64,000 nucleotides of DNA from Roseiflexus castenholzii DSM 13941 (GCF_000017805.1 NC_009767.1:3224001-3288000); one strand, 5' to 3'; positions 8,268-18,224 are shown, counted from the stretch's first letter. A program made the numbers and translations. The notes: generated by a model not told the origin, from the letters alone.

Positions 8268-10394
8268 CTACATCTTCTGTGCCAGTGCATCGATGCGCCG
8301 CTGAATGGTTTGCAGATGAGCATCAGAAACGACAATACTGATCAATCGCGCCGGAAGAGCCGGATCGGGCATCGCATTTGCGCGCAAAAGCACACGATGT
8401 TCGCCAGGGGGCAGAAGCAGGTGGATCGACAATCGGACGCCTGCTGGTTCGACAAGCCGATCACCCAGCAGATGCTGATCAAACAGCAGCATAACCTGAC
8501 GCGCTTCTGCGTAGGATCGCACGTCGAGCGACAGACGAACCGGCGCATCGTGCTCCCCGGCATTCACCAGCACGATTTCCCCCTCCGGTCCCATCCAGCG
8601 CCAGCGCCGATCGCCGTCTCGCTCTTCGGTATGCCATCCATCGCCGAATGATGCGTATGCAACTGTCCCCGAATCCATTGTCGGCACACGGTATGCGCTC
8701 AACTCCTCGTCTGCGTACACCGGCGCAAGATCGCCAAGCGCCTGCCGCAGCGCCGCCTGAAGCTCCGCACGACGTTCCGGCGCGACCCACGCCCAGTGGA
8801 TGATGATATGACGCACGCCATAGGCATTGAACTCCTTCAATCGGTTATCTGCTCGATCAACAAAGAGATGGGTATCGTCAGGTCGCATTGTCCAGAGTTG
8901 ACGCACCCCCGGCGCCTGTTCGACAAACCGGTAGCGCGGCGGACGTGAGACGAATCCGCCGACTAACGGCTGCCCATGCACGATCTGCGCCTTGAGCGGC
9001 AGGCTGGCTTCGAGCAACGGCGGTATCTCGATAACCGCTCCGGGAACGGCGGATATCTGGGCGTAGTAGGGATGGATACGGAATGGGAAGAGCGACCAGT
9101 GTGGCGGCGCGTACTCGAAAGCGATGGCTGCCAGCGTCACTCCCGCCAGCAGATACCCGTGGCGATGAGTCGCCCGCTGACGTAACGCCTGAAGTCCAAG
9201 CGCCGCGAGCGGCGCCAGCATCAGAGTTGCAATAACGACAAAGTGACTGGGACGACGCGCCAGTTCCAGTCCTGGCAGCGCCAGCAGAATCTGATACGGC
9301 AATGGGATCGCGGTCCGCGTTGCGCCGATGTGAACGAGAGGACCAAGCGACAACACAATAGCCGCCAGTCCGATCACCGCCCAGCGCCATGCGTTGCTGC
9401 GCGCCAGCGCCAGCGCAGCCGTCGCCAGCGCCAGCGCTGTATAGCCGAGCGCGATATTCCAGGCGCCGATGTAGGGATGCCATGTGCGCACCAGCGTCTC
9501 CACAGCGCTTCCCCACAATGGATGCAGACCGTTGGGAAGGAACAAATCATAGAGATTGGCGGAATGAATCAGGATAAGGTCGAGCGGATTGGACGGGTCG
9601 AACCGCATACCAATGACACCGGTCGTCGTAAGAGCAGTGCGTCCCGCCGCGATGAGCAACGGCAGCAGCAGCGTTACACCACTCGCGGCGGTGAACATAA
9701 ACTGCCGGAGCATCGGAACTCGCCGCTCACGCGCGGCGCCTGCCAGCCAGATTGCTGCAAACAAGAGGGTGTAGACCCCGAAAAAGAACAGGTAGTACCA
9801 GCTCGTGTATCCCGTCAGCGCCAGAAAGACGCCGGCGATCAGCGCATCGCGCCGCCGCAAATCTTCAACCGCGCGTAACAGGAAGAACGCATAGAACGCC
9901 GCCCATTGCAGCGTGATCATCTCCAGTTGACCATCCCAGATTTTCGTCAGGTGAAACGGCGAAAAGGCGAAGATGGCGCCGCCGATGAACGCCGCCAGAC
10001 GATCCCCGCTCACCCGCAGCGCCAGGGCGTACCCGCCGACACCCGACAGAACCAGCGCCGTCAGAACAGCGGCATTGTATGCGGCAATCGGACCAAAGAG
10101 CGCCGTCACCGGCAGAAACAGAATGCCATTGCTGATGTTGAGCGTTTGCAGTGTGAGATCGACGCCTTGTGGATAGAACAGCAGGGGTGTAAAGAACGGA
10201 TTGGTCGGCGTCGCCAGCGCGCGATGCACCCACCAGAGGTTCCAGACGTTTTGCCATCCATCGACTTCCGCGATTGGACCGCCAGGGATAGCCGTGGTAA
10301 AAACCGGCAGCACCGGCGCCATAATGATCAGGCTGAGCGCCAGGTAGCCAAGCGTCGGCAGCATAGAGGCGCTAGTTCTGACTCTCTGCCACAT
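8268..10394 (-). CDS. Large polytopic membrane protein, GT-C-like, uncharacterised
   Basis: A 708-residue protein with about ten to twelve hydrophobic helices in the first ~480 residues and a soluble, beta-rich C-terminal ~200 residues. The loop 'AEVDGWQNVWNLWWVHRAL' after the first helix contains the acidic residue expected of GT-C folds, and 'NPFFTPLLFYPQGVDLTLQT' is common in uncharacterised Chloroflexota membrane proteins. The start was set at ATG 10394, 6 nt past the stop of the methyltransferase gene. The longer open frame overlaps that gene and adds a low-complexity N terminus. Tight spacing with the methyltransferase gene and the same strand as the 768-aa protein suggest one envelope-glycan operon. 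Confidence 0.68.
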   Translation of the reverse strand: MWQRVRTSASMLPTLGYLALSLIIMAPVLPVFTTAIPGGPIAEVDGWQNVWNLWWVHRALATPTNPFFTPLLFYPQGVDLTLQTLNISNGILFLPVTALFGPIAAYNAAVLTALVLSGVGGYALALRVSGDRLAAFIGGAIFAFSPFHLTKIWDGQLEMITLQWAAFYAFFLLRAVEDLRRRDALIAGVFLALTGYTSWYYLFFFGVYTLLFAAIWLAGAARERRVPMLRQFMFTAASGVTLLLPLLIAAGRTALTTTGVIGMRFDPSNPLDLILIHSANLYDLFLPNGLHPLWGSAVETLVRTWHPYIGAWNIALGYTALALATAALALARSNAWRWAVIGLAAIVLSLGPLVHIGATRTAIPLPYQILLALPGLELARRPSHFVVIATLMLAPLAALGLQALRQRATHRHGYLLAGVTLAAIAFEYAPPHWSLFPFRIHPYYAQISAVPGAVIEIPPLLEASLPLKAQIVHGQPLVGGFVSRPPRYRFVEQAPGVRQLWTMRPDDTHLFVDRADNRLKEFNAYGVRHIIIHWAWVAPERRAELQAALRQALGDLAPVYADEELSAYRVPTMDSGTVAYASFGDGWHTEERDGDRRWRWMGPEGEIVLVNAGEHDAPVRLSLDVRSYAEARQVMLLFDQHLLGDRLVEPAGVRLSIHLLLPPGEHRVLLRANAMPDPALPARLISIVVSDAHLQTIQRRIDALAQKM

Positions 10395-10399
10395 CGTCT

Positions 10400-11218
10400 T
10401 CAGGTGCGTCCTGGTCGCCGGCGCACGCCCGGACGCTGCGCAACGATCAGGAGCATCGAGCGCGCCGGAGGGATTGCGCGTGTCGCGCCCCAGAGCAGCG
10501 CTTTGCCCAACCAGCGGTGCGGGTGACGCAAGAGCCGCGACCATTCCAGCCCAACCCGCTCCCATGGGTCGCCATAGATGCGCTGTTGAACGACCAATCC
10601 TGCCTGATCGAGCATCCAGCAGATCTGGCGCATACTGTAGAGCCGGCTATGGGTGTAGTAGCGCGCCTCCGCTTTCAGGTTCGCCCAATGTTGAAACTCG
10701 TCATCGTGCTCGAACGGCCGAAGCAGCAGAATATCTGCCAGCACCCGCAAGCGACTCTTCAAATAGAACTGGTTCGGCGTCGAGATCAGGAGGTATCCTC
10801 CCGGAACCAGCAATTCCCGCATGGTTGCCAGTGCGTCGATTGGCGGATTCGCAAGATGCTCGATAACTTCCGAGAAGATGATCAGATCGAACGACTCTGG
10901 CGGGTAAGGCGGCGGTTCGGTATCGATATTCCAGCGACGCACCTCGACCCCTAGACGGCGCCACAATTCCGCGCGATGTTCCGGGAAGAGATCGGTGCCG
11001 CAGACACAGTACCCGGCGCGCACCAGCGCCTGGGTGAACAACCCCGGATTGACCCCGATTTCGAGTGCGCAGCTGCCTGCGTCCGGCGGAATGGCTGCCA
11101 GGAGCATGGCAAAACGATCACGGTGCAGGCGGAAGTAGTCGCGCTTGCCATCCGGCGGAATGGCTGCTTCGACATCGGCAAGGATGTGGCGAATATGACG
11201 TTGGACAATCACGCGCAT
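10400..11218 (-). CDS. Class I SAM-dependent methyltransferase
   Basis: A 272-residue Rossmann methyltransferase. Motif I is ALEIGVNPGLFT, the acidic end of strand 2 is GTDLFPEH, motif II/III is SFDLIIFSEVIEHL, and the post-motif strand is LVPGGYLLISTPN. This is the Methyltransf_11/23 arrangement found in ubiquinone-type, sugar and small-molecule O/N/C-methyltransferases. A charged C-terminal ~100 residues (FEHDDEFQHW, YTHSRLYSM) resembles enzymes acting on lipid-linked glycans or polyketides. It is the first gene of the leftward cluster with two GT-C-like membrane proteins, which supports a glycan substrate, but this is inference from position. Confidence 0.85.
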   Translation of the reverse strand: MRVIVQRHIRHILADVEAAIPPDGKRDYFRLHRDRFAMLLAAIPPDAGSCALEIGVNPGLFTQALVRAGYCVCGTDLFPEHRAELWRRLGVEVRRWNIDTEPPPYPPESFDLIIFSEVIEHLANPPIDALATMRELLVPGGYLLISTPNQFYLKSRLRVLADILLLRPFEHDDEFQHWANLKAEARYYTHSRLYSMRQICWMLDQAGLVVQQRIYGDPWERVGLEWSRLLRHPHRWLGKALLWGATRAIPPARSMLLIVAQRPGVRRRPGRT

Positions 11219-11481
11219 GATTGTACCACATGTTCAGCACTATTCAGCGCCTTCACACCTGAAACCTTCTCACTTTCGACACGCAACACTCTGCCCTTCT
11301 TACTTTTTTGAACCACAGAGACGCAGAGAGCGCAGAGGGACGCCAGAAGTGCGCCTTTGCACCTGCGGTCCCGACTGCGCTTTTGTCTTTGATCTAACGT
11401 TCAATATTCAACGTGCCACATGGAACCTTCACCGTCGCGATGCTCCATCGCGACGTTCGCACCTGCAACCCGCCCATTGCA

Positions 11482-12804
11482 TTACAACATCCCTCTCCCT
11501 TTCAATTCCAGATACTTCTCGATAACCGCCACACTGAGCCGATGAGCAGGAACATCGAGGGTCAGCACGCCAGTCCGGTGCAGCGTTTCGAGGACGACGC
11601 GCCGTTCTGCCAGCAGCATTTCCGCCACCCCGCGCCGGTACACGTCGCTCGTGTCGGTCGGCGGTCGCCCGACAAGTCGGGTCACGTTCGGATCGGAGAG
11701 AACCACGCACAGGATCAGGTGACGCCGCGCCATCCGTGCCATGTGCGCGATCAGATCGCGCGCCGCATCGAGGGTCACCAGATCGGTGAACACGATGACC
11801 AGTGATCGTCGCCTGTGCCTGGCGCTCAGATAGGTCAGTGCGCGTGCATAGTCGGACTCGACTGGCTCGAACTGGACGTTGTACAACGTCTCGAGCATGC
11901 GGTAGAACTGGCTTTTGCCGCGTCTGGGAGACAGATAGGTGCGCACGTCGTCAGCGAACGTCAGCATGCCCGCGTGATCGCCTTTGAGGGTGACCACATA
12001 CGAGAGCAGCAGTGTTGCATTGATGGCGTAGTCGAGCCGGGCAAGGCTGATATCGCCATCCTCAACCGGCGCGCGCATGAGGCGACCGGTGTCGATGACG
12101 CTGATGATATACCGGCTGCGTTCGGTTTCATATTCGGCAGCAATCGGCTTCCCCCGGCGCGCGGTCGCTTTCCAGTTGATCCGCCGAAACTCATCGTCGG
12201 GGCGATATTCGCGCAGACGCTCGAACTCAACTCCCTGCCCGAAGATGCGCGCCGGGCGCAACCCCATTTCGAGGAGTAGACCTTTGCGCGCCAGGAGATC
12301 ATACGTGCGAATATCCAGGACATTCGGATACACCTTGAACGCCGCCTCTGCCGGGTATCGCGCCTGCTGCACGAATGTACCAAATACGCTGAGATAGCGA
12401 ATATTGATATTGCCAAACGTGTAGTCGCCACGCCGTACTGGTCTCAGATGGTAGCGCGCTTCGAGCAGCGCGAATGGTTCGACTTTTCCTGTCACAATGG
12501 TTGCGTCGGCGGGGATGTCGTCCGGGTGCTCGTCACGGATTTGCAGGGTCAACGGGCGGCGAGCGCGGCTGGCGATGAGGATGGTTACCGGATTATTGGC
12601 GCCAAGGGAAAGGCGCGAATCGTGGATGCGTTCGACCTCAAGTGCAGCGGGTCGGTCGGTCAGCAGATAATCGGCGACCACCAGCGCCGCCACGACAACA
12701 AGATAAGCGACTGCAATCCAGAGCATGAGTGGCGTAAGCGCCACCCCGGCAACCAGCGCCGCTCCGGGGAGCAGGAGAAGATAGAGCCGCAGTGTCGGAA
12801 TCAT
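11482..12804 (-). CDS. DUF58 domain protein (vWA-like partner of MoxR)
   Basis: A 440-residue protein with two N-terminal membrane helices (LYLLLLPGAALVAGVAL, LMLWIAVAYLVVVAALVVADYLL), a beta-rich middle and the DUF58 signature around residues 195-220 (GQGVEFERLREYRPDDEFRRI then NWKATAR). A von Willebrand A-like segment follows (ISVIDTGRLM, VIVFTDLV). DUF58 proteins are encoded beside MoxR AAA ATPases and are thought to act as MoxR substrates or partners at the membrane. Start ATG 12804. The longer open frame upstream runs through GAGTGACGAG-type repeats and is rejected. A repeat tract of 870 bp separates it from moxR. Confidence 0.88.
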   Translation of the reverse strand: MIPTLRLYLLLLPGAALVAGVALTPLMLWIAVAYLVVVAALVVADYLLTDRPAALEVERIHDSRLSLGANNPVTILIASRARRPLTLQIRDEHPDDIPADATIVTGKVEPFALLEARYHLRPVRRGDYTFGNINIRYLSVFGTFVQQARYPAEAAFKVYPNVLDIRTYDLLARKGLLLEMGLRPARIFGQGVEFERLREYRPDDEFRRINWKATARRGKPIAAEYETERSRYIISVIDTGRLMRAPVEDGDISLARLDYAINATLLLSYVVTLKGDHAGMLTFADDVRTYLSPRRGKSQFYRMLETLYNVQFEPVESDYARALTYLSARHRRRSLVIVFTDLVTLDAARDLIAHMARMARRHLILCVVLSDPNVTRLVGRPPTDTSDVYRRGVAEMLLAERRVVLETLHRTGVLTLDVPAHRLSVAVIEKYLELKGRGML

Positions 12805-13674
12805 GCGTTTAACCGTGACGAGTGACGAGTGATGCGTGACGAGTGGTGAGTGACGAGTGATGAATAACCCCTCACCCCTCACGCCTCTTGCCTCACGCCT
12901 CACGCCTCGCTCCTCGCGTCTCACCCCTCACGCCTCGTTCGCTGGATCGTCCACGAAGGACACGAAGCGGCACGAAGGATGTTCCGCCTCGTGTTCACCG
13001 TGGACGTGGCGCCGCCACGCCCCTACGTGCAACCTTACTACGTTCAACGTTGGCAGGTGTAACGCTCCTCACGCCTCACGCCTCTTGCCTCACGCCTCAC
13101 GCCTCTTGCCTCTTGCCTCTTGCCTCACGCCTCTTGCCTCTTGCCTCACGCCCCTTGCCTCTTGCTTCACGCCTCTTGCCTCGCTCCTCGCGTCTCACCC
13201 CTCACGCCTCGTTCGCTGGATCGTCCACGAAGGACACGAAGCGGCACGAAGGATGTTCCGCCTCGTGTTCACCGTGGACGTAGCGCCGCCACGCCCCTAC
13301 GTGCAACCTTACCACGTTCAACGTTGGCAGGTGTAACGCTCCTCACGCCTCTTGCCTCACGCCTCACGCCTCGCTCCTCGCGTCTCACCCCTCACGCCTC
13401 GTTCGCTGGATCGTCCACGAAGGACACGAAGCGGCACGAAGGATGTTCCGCCTCGTGTTCACCGTGGACGTGGCGCCGCCACGCCCCTACGTGCAACCTT
13501 ACTACGTTCAACGTTGGCAGGTGTAACGCTCCTCACGCCTCACGCCTCTTGCCTCACGCCTCACGCCTCTTGCCTCACGCCTCTTGCCTCTTGCCTCACG
13601 CCTCTTGCCTCTTGCCTCATGCCTCTTGCCTCTTGCCTCACGCCTCTTGCCTCTCACCTCTCACCTCTCGCCTC
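12805..13674. repeat. Heptamer-repeat tract with three 130-bp unique inserts
   Basis: The whole space between the moxR stop and the DUF58 start is repetitive. Most of it is built of 7-bp words (CCTCACG, CCTCTTG, CCTCGCT, CCTCATG) in phase. Three copies of a 130-bp segment, nearly identical, sit at 12937-13066, 13211-13340 and 13401-13530. Each begins GTTCGCTGGATCGTCC and ends GGCAGGTGTAACGCT, with an inner CACGAAGGACACGAAG motif. The DUF58-proximal end is made of GTGACGAGTG words. The tract runs directly into the moxR stop codon. Open frames through it are composition artefacts. Confidence 0.93.
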
Positions 13675-14622
13675 TCACCTCGGTACGTCGACCCGTGCCA
13701 GAATCCGCGCCATCACTGTGTCGGGCGTCAATCCTTCGATCTCGGCTTCCGGCTTCAAAATGATACGGTGACGGTAGACCGGTCGCACCAGCAACTTGAC
13801 ATCATCAGGGATGACGTAGGCGCGGTTCTGCATGGCAGCCCAGGTTTTGGCGGCGAGGAGCAGGCTGATCGAAGCGCGCGGACTCCCGCCGAGCATCAGA
13901 TCGAGACTTTTGCGACTCGCCTGCGCAATGTCGGTAATATACTTCAGAATGCCATCATCTACCTGCACCTGGCGTATCTCGGCGCGACACTGCGCCAGGA
14001 TTGCGTTATTCATCACCGGACGCAACCCAATGTCGTCCAGACGATGAGCATCGAAGCCGGCGTGATAGCGCCGCAGTACTTCGATCTCGATCTCCTGCGG
14101 TGCATAGTCAACAATCACTTTGAACAAGAAGCGGTCGAGTTGCGCTTCTGGCAGCGGATAGGCGCCTTCGTACTCAATAGGATTCTGTGTCGCAAGGACG
14201 AAGAACGGCTCTGGCAGCGGCAGCCGTTGCCCTTCGATTGTCACCTGGCGTTCCTCCATGGCTTCGAGCAGTGCGCTCTGCGTCTTTGCCGGCGCGCGGT
14301 TGATCTCATCGCCGAGCAAAATGTTGGTGAACACCGGTCCTTTGTGCAGACGAAATTGCCCTGTGCCCATCTCGAAGACCTGCGTACCGATCACATCAGA
14401 GGGCATCAGATCGGGAGTGAACTGCACCCGTTTGAACTCTGCGTTGACCAGCATCGCCAGCGTCTTCGCCATCAACGTCTTGGCGGTGCCGGGCACGCCC
14501 TCGAGCAGCACATGACCGCCACAGAACAGCGCAATCATCATCTGCGTTAACGGCTCGTCCTGTCCGACGATCACTCTCGCCGCTTCGGTGCGGAGTGCTG
14601 TGGCGATGTCGTGGGTAATCAT
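13675..14622 (-). CDS. MoxR-family AAA+ ATPase
   Basis: A 315-residue AAA+ ATPase of the usual MoxR length. Walker A is GVPGTAKT (residues ~42-49), Walker B is LLGDEINRA (~105), sensor 1 is VLATQNPIEYEG, the arginine-finger region is LPEAQLDRF, and a C-terminal helical lid contains 'SLDLMLGGSPRASISLLLAAK' type sequence with sensor 2. MoxR ATPases act as chaperone-like activators of vWA/DUF58 partners. The flanking DUF58, DUF4350 and DUF4129 genes are the conserved MoxR neighbourhood. The gap to the upstream gene is 59 bp, so it is probably in one leftward operon from 17.8 kb. Confidence 0.94.
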   Translation of the reverse strand: MITHDIATALRTEAARVIVGQDEPLTQMMIALFCGGHVLLEGVPGTAKTLMAKTLAMLVNAEFKRVQFTPDLMPSDVIGTQVFEMGTGQFRLHKGPVFTNILLGDEINRAPAKTQSALLEAMEERQVTIEGQRLPLPEPFFVLATQNPIEYEGAYPLPEAQLDRFLFKVIVDYAPQEIEIEVLRRYHAGFDAHRLDDIGLRPVMNNAILAQCRAEIRQVQVDDGILKYITDIAQASRKSLDLMLGGSPRASISLLLAAKTWAAMQNRAYVIPDDVKLLVRPVYRHRIILKPEAEIEGLTPDTVMARILARVDVPR

Positions 14623-14681
14623 GGTCGATTCCTGGCTCTATATTCCTGGGCGCGCCCCTGCGTCCGGGTGCGCCTCTTCCT

Positions 14682-15626
14682 TCAACCTTCCACCTTCACT
14701 GCTCTTGCCCATTCCTCGACCCGCCGCGTCAGATCGGCGCCGCTGCGCGCTGCCAGATTGCGACGGTAGAGCAATGCCATCCAGATGAACCATGGCGGCA
14801 ACACCAGCGCCAGACCGAGTAGCCACGCGATACTGGCGATTGCCTGGGCAACTGTCGACTCGGCGCCGAGCAAAAGGAAGGCAGGTAGTGGCACAATCAC
14901 CCCGACTGCCAGACTGACCGAAAGACCGACTGCGAAGACCAGGAGTGCGCTCACTCCCCAGACAACCAGATTGCTGCGAAAGCGGAAGATGATCAGATCA
15001 ACGCTGCGCTCCAGCGCCTCACCAAACCGTAGCCGTTCGACAAGCCATGGCTGGAGGGCATAGAATAAGCTGCTGTAACTGATGCCGCCGATAATGAACG
15101 CCAACACATACATCCCGACGAGCAACAAACCGAATACTGCCAGCGCTGTGATGCCCAGGGGGCTATCGGAGTCGACAGACGCAAAAAACACCGACGCGCT
15201 CAATCCCATCACATACACTGGGCAGACACAGAGCAGACTCACGGCAGAGGATGCGACCTGCATCATGAAGCCGTAGATGATTGTAAAACACCCGGCTTTT
15301 GCCACGCCGAGCGGATGGATCGCCAGCGCCTCGCGCAGATCGATGGTGCGACCGTCGATGGCAGCCATGGCAGCGCGCGACAGTCCGCCGATCAGGTAGA
15401 GCGCCAGCGGAATCGCCAAAAGCAAGCCTGCCAGAACGATCACCACGAGCCAGTTTGCATCGATCCGTTCGGCATTACCCACCAGCACACCGATCGCAAT
15501 CGCAATCGGCGTCAACCATTCCAGTCCAATCGCCACAAAACTGGTGAAATGGCGTCGGTAGATCGCACATCCTTCATCGAGCAGATTGAGCGTGGGATGC
15601 AAACGCCCGGCGATGTTGAGTTTCAC
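14682..15626 (-). CDS. Polytopic membrane protein of the MoxR-DUF58 cluster
   Basis: A 314-residue protein with about six hydrophobic segments (for example IVLAGLLLAIPLALYLIGG, LAVFGLLLVGMYVLAFIIGG, ALLVFAVGLSVSLAVGVIV). This resembles the DUF4013/GDPD membrane-domain families often encoded with DUF4129 proteins. The start is read as GTG at 15626 because GGAG lies 5 nt before it. An in-frame ATG 18 nt earlier (15644) has no ribosome-binding site. Its function is unknown. Its position between the DUF4350 and moxR genes implies a membrane component of the same system. Confidence 0.7.
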   Translation of the reverse strand: MKLNIAGRLHPTLNLLDEGCAIYRRHFTSFVAIGLEWLTPIAIAIGVLVGNAERIDANWLVVIVLAGLLLAIPLALYLIGGLSRAAMAAIDGRTIDLREALAIHPLGVAKAGCFTIIYGFMMQVASSAVSLLCVCPVYVMGLSASVFFASVDSDSPLGITALAVFGLLLVGMYVLAFIIGGISYSSLFYALQPWLVERLRFGEALERSVDLIIFRFRSNLVVWGVSALLVFAVGLSVSLAVGVIVPLPAFLLLGAESTVAQAIASIAWLLGLALVLPPWFIWMALLYRRNLAARSGADLTRRVEEWARAVKVEG

Positions 15627-15647
15627 AGTTGCTCCTGCATTCAAGCA

Positions 15648-16811
15648 TTATAATCGCTCGCGCGCCTGTGCGGCAATGAATGCGTCCGCTGCCGCAACGA
15701 TGCGCAACAGATCGGCATCGGACGACGGCGTTGCCCGCAGTTGCGAAAGCAGCGCCAGCAGCGCCGCCTCGTCGATGGGACGCACTCGTGCCAATTGATA
15801 CACGAATTCACGATCCTCAAGGTGCGGATTGATCCCGTATGGCTGCGCAAGCCGACGCTTGAAATCGGCATAGAAGTGTTGCAGCATGTACCGGCGTTTG
15901 CCGCCGCGCCGATACAGGTCCGCCATGCTGTCGAGGTACTCTGCGCTGCTGCGGCGTGCAGTCTCTTCCTTGAGCGGTACAGCGCGACCGAAGCGTCGCC
16001 CGCCCAGCAACAGGAACAGCGCCGTTGCTGTTGCGACATAGACCCCCGCCCACCCCCACGGCGTGGTGAGCAATCCATCGGTTGGCGATGGAGGCGCTAT
16101 CAGCCCGTGATGATACTCATCGAACAGAATACGCCCACCCGGCGGCAGGCGTCGCAGCATATTCAACACCAGCGCCGCATTTTGCGGATCGCGCAACCCG
16201 CTGTTTGTGAACAGTTGCACACTTGCACTGACGTACACATAGCCGCTGCCGATCCGGATGCCCGCAATCAGAACCTGACCGGAAGCGCCAAACAGAGGCG
16301 CATAGTCGTTTCGTTGGAATTCGAGTGTGCGCCGGGTGCGAACCGAGATTTCGCGCACCGGCGGTTGATCGAATACCGGCTGCAACGCTGGCGCGCGCTC
16401 GACGATCGATGTGTCGGTGAGAACGGTGGTCCGCACCTGCAACGCATCGAGCAATGCATCCGACGCGCTGAAGCCCGTCGGCGCATCGTCGGCGAAGATC
16501 AGCGTCCCGCCACGCTCGACCCACGCCAGAATGTCGCGCGCATGGGCGCGACTGATTGGCTCGCTTGGGCTAAGGATCACCAGCACTGCATCGTCATCGG
16601 TGACCTCGAAGCGACGATACTCGAGTCGGCGCGCATCATACCCTAGCGCGCGCGTCCATTCGTACAGCGCAAGCGCCCCGGTCGGCGCAGTTGAGTACGT
16701 GCTGGGAAGGTTGGGGTCCTGTGGCAGTGTTCGCCCTGGACCGGCAACGACAAAGACGATCAGAACGCCAAACAGACCGGCAATGATCAGCAGATCGCGC
16801 ACCTGCGTCAT
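15648..16811 (-). CDS. DUF4350 domain protein
   Basis: A 387-residue protein. An N-terminal membrane helix (LLIIAGLFGVLIVFVVAG) is followed by the DUF4350 start 'YSTAPTGALALYEWTRALGY'. A GATase-like/Rossmann segment comes next (VLVILSPSEPI, WVERGGTLIFADD), then an extended extracytoplasmic part and a second membrane helix near residue 265 (VYVATATALFLLLGG). The C-terminal ~110 residues are helical and cytosolic. The ATG overlaps the stop of the upstream DUF4129 gene by 4 nt (ATGA), so the two are translationally coupled. DUF4350 proteins accompany MoxR/DUF58 systems. The biochemical role is not established. Confidence 0.88.
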   Translation of the reverse strand: MTQVRDLLIIAGLFGVLIVFVVAGPGRTLPQDPNLPSTYSTAPTGALALYEWTRALGYDARRLEYRRFEVTDDDAVLVILSPSEPISRAHARDILAWVERGGTLIFADDAPTGFSASDALLDALQVRTTVLTDTSIVERAPALQPVFDQPPVREISVRTRRTLEFQRNDYAPLFGASGQVLIAGIRIGSGYVYVSASVQLFTNSGLRDPQNAALVLNMLRRLPPGGRILFDEYHHGLIAPPSPTDGLLTTPWGWAGVYVATATALFLLLGGRRFGRAVPLKEETARRSSAEYLDSMADLYRRGGKRRYMLQHFYADFKRRLAQPYGINPHLEDREFVYQLARVRPIDEAALLALLSQLRATPSSDADLLRIVAAADAFIAAQARERL

Positions 16812-17761
16812 GCCTGTTGCGCTCCCGTCTCGCGGCGCAACGCCTCGATCTGTTGGCGATACGCCGCGAACGCCGATGCATCGACAGGCGCATGACCGTA
16901 CCAGACCTGATCGAACGTTTCGATCACCGGCGTCAGGCGCGCCAGCAATGCGGGATTGCGTTGCGCCCGTTCCAGATACTCGCGGTTGGTCAATGCGCGG
17001 TCGTAGCGCACCATGTCCTGTTCATCGAGCCAGAGGAGCGCTGAAAGATAGAGACTGCGCACCGCTGCACGGTAATCGCCGTCGCGCGCCAGAGCGCCAG
17101 CCTGATCGAACGCCTCAGCCGCCGTCGGCACAGGATCGTCGCTGTGTGCGGCGATCTGTGCGTCGCGCACCATACCGCGCCGCAGGTTGATGATCAGATA
17201 CACGATCACTGCCAGCAACAGCACAATGCCGACCAGCGTCAGCAGCCAGGCGACTACATTGGTTGAAGCAGGTGGAACGGCTTCGAGCGGACGCAGAAGG
17301 GTTTCGATCACCCACGCCAGCCAGTCGAAGAAATCGATCAGCCACTGCGGTGTTTCAGGCGTCTCGGAACGACCAAACGGTGGCGCCGAAAGCAGGCGAT
17401 CCAGTCGTTCGAGCGCATCGGTTGGCGCCGATGGCATTGGCAGCGCCCGCGCGTCGATCAGCGCTCCGAGACGCGCCGCGATCAGTGGAAAATCAGGGGT
17501 CGGTGACGACAATGCATCCTGCAACCAGGCATTGCTCACCGATACAACCGTTCCATCGGGCAGGCGCACTGCCGTCGTTGCAATCAGGCGATCCGCCGCT
17601 TCTTCAAGACCGACACGATCACGGCGTTGCGCGGCAGTGAATGCTTCGCGCAACCATGACTCATACACCGTCGTATCAGGGATAGCGCTTTGAGCGGCGG
17701 TGGAAGCGACCAACAGGCAGCATAACGCCACGCATGCCACAGAGGAGAATAGTAGACGCAT
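16808..17761 (-). CDS. DUF4129 domain protein, first gene of the MoxR cluster
   Basis: A 317-residue protein. It has a signal peptide or anchor (MRLLFSSVACVALCCLLVAS), a periplasmic helical region of ~160 residues, a membrane helix (VVAWLLTLVGIVLLLAVIVYLII) and a cytosolic C-terminal DUF4129 domain with 'AGALARDGDYRAAVRSLYLS' and NREYLERAQRNPAL. The C-terminal domain often occurs fused to transglutaminases. ATG 17761 was chosen for the clean signal peptide; two in-frame ATGs at 17776 and 17794 are possible. A TATTAT-like -10 on the minus strand lies at 17779-17784, close to these starts, so transcription probably begins here for the whole cluster. Confidence 0.85.
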   Translation of the reverse strand: MRLLFSSVACVALCCLLVASTAAQSAIPDTTVYESWLREAFTAAQRRDRVGLEEAADRLIATTAVRLPDGTVVSVSNAWLQDALSSPTPDFPLIAARLGALIDARALPMPSAPTDALERLDRLLSAPPFGRSETPETPQWLIDFFDWLAWVIETLLRPLEAVPPASTNVVAWLLTLVGIVLLLAVIVYLIINLRRGMVRDAQIAAHSDDPVPTAAEAFDQAGALARDGDYRAAVRSLYLSALLWLDEQDMVRYDRALTNREYLERAQRNPALLARLTPVIETFDQVWYGHAPVDASAFAAYRQQIEALRRETGAQQA

Positions 17762-18224
17762 GCTTTGCCAGCGCATGTATAATATCCGATGCACGCAATT
17801 CTCCGTCTCAGCGCCTGTGTTATTATATCAGCAGCCAGCGCCGGCAAGCAAAGGTTGTGAGATATTTACGCGCGGTTCGGAACTCCATAACCGCAGCAGG
17901 GTTAAAACGTGTATACAATGGCGATGTATCGCGTACCACACAGGCATGGCGTGATCATCCCGATTTGTGGGCAATGGCGTCGCCGCACACCGCAGCGGCG
18001 CGCAGTGTATGTCTCAGCGTAATCATCACAGGCGTCTGCTTTCGGCTGCCGGTCACCCTGTCGGACCTGGCCGTGCAGTCGTCGACTGGAGCGCCATCAC
18101 TGTGGTTCCTGGTGAGCGATATCTCCGCGCAGATGCACAGGTGCTGCGGGACGATTCGCGCACCGTATGAGCACGACGCTCACAAGGCTCTGGTATCGCT
18201 CAGTTTAGTGAGGAGACAGGAATT
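17762..18224. other. Divergent intergenic region
   Basis: 463 bp between the leftward MoxR cluster and the rightward phosphofructokinase gene. It must carry both promoters. TATAAT at 17778-17783 is near-palindromic and reads as a -10 on both strands. A second AT-rich -10-like word (TATACAAT) lies near 17913. No good -35 was found for either. A long open frame through here has no family resemblance and an unlikely composition, so no gene is called. Confidence 0.5.

Noticed and set aside
12888..14550. Long rightward open frames rich in Pro-His-Ala-Ser-Cys-Leu across the heptamer tract and moxR
   Set aside because: They come from translating CCTCACG-type repeats and the antisense strand of moxR; no start signal or family resemblance.
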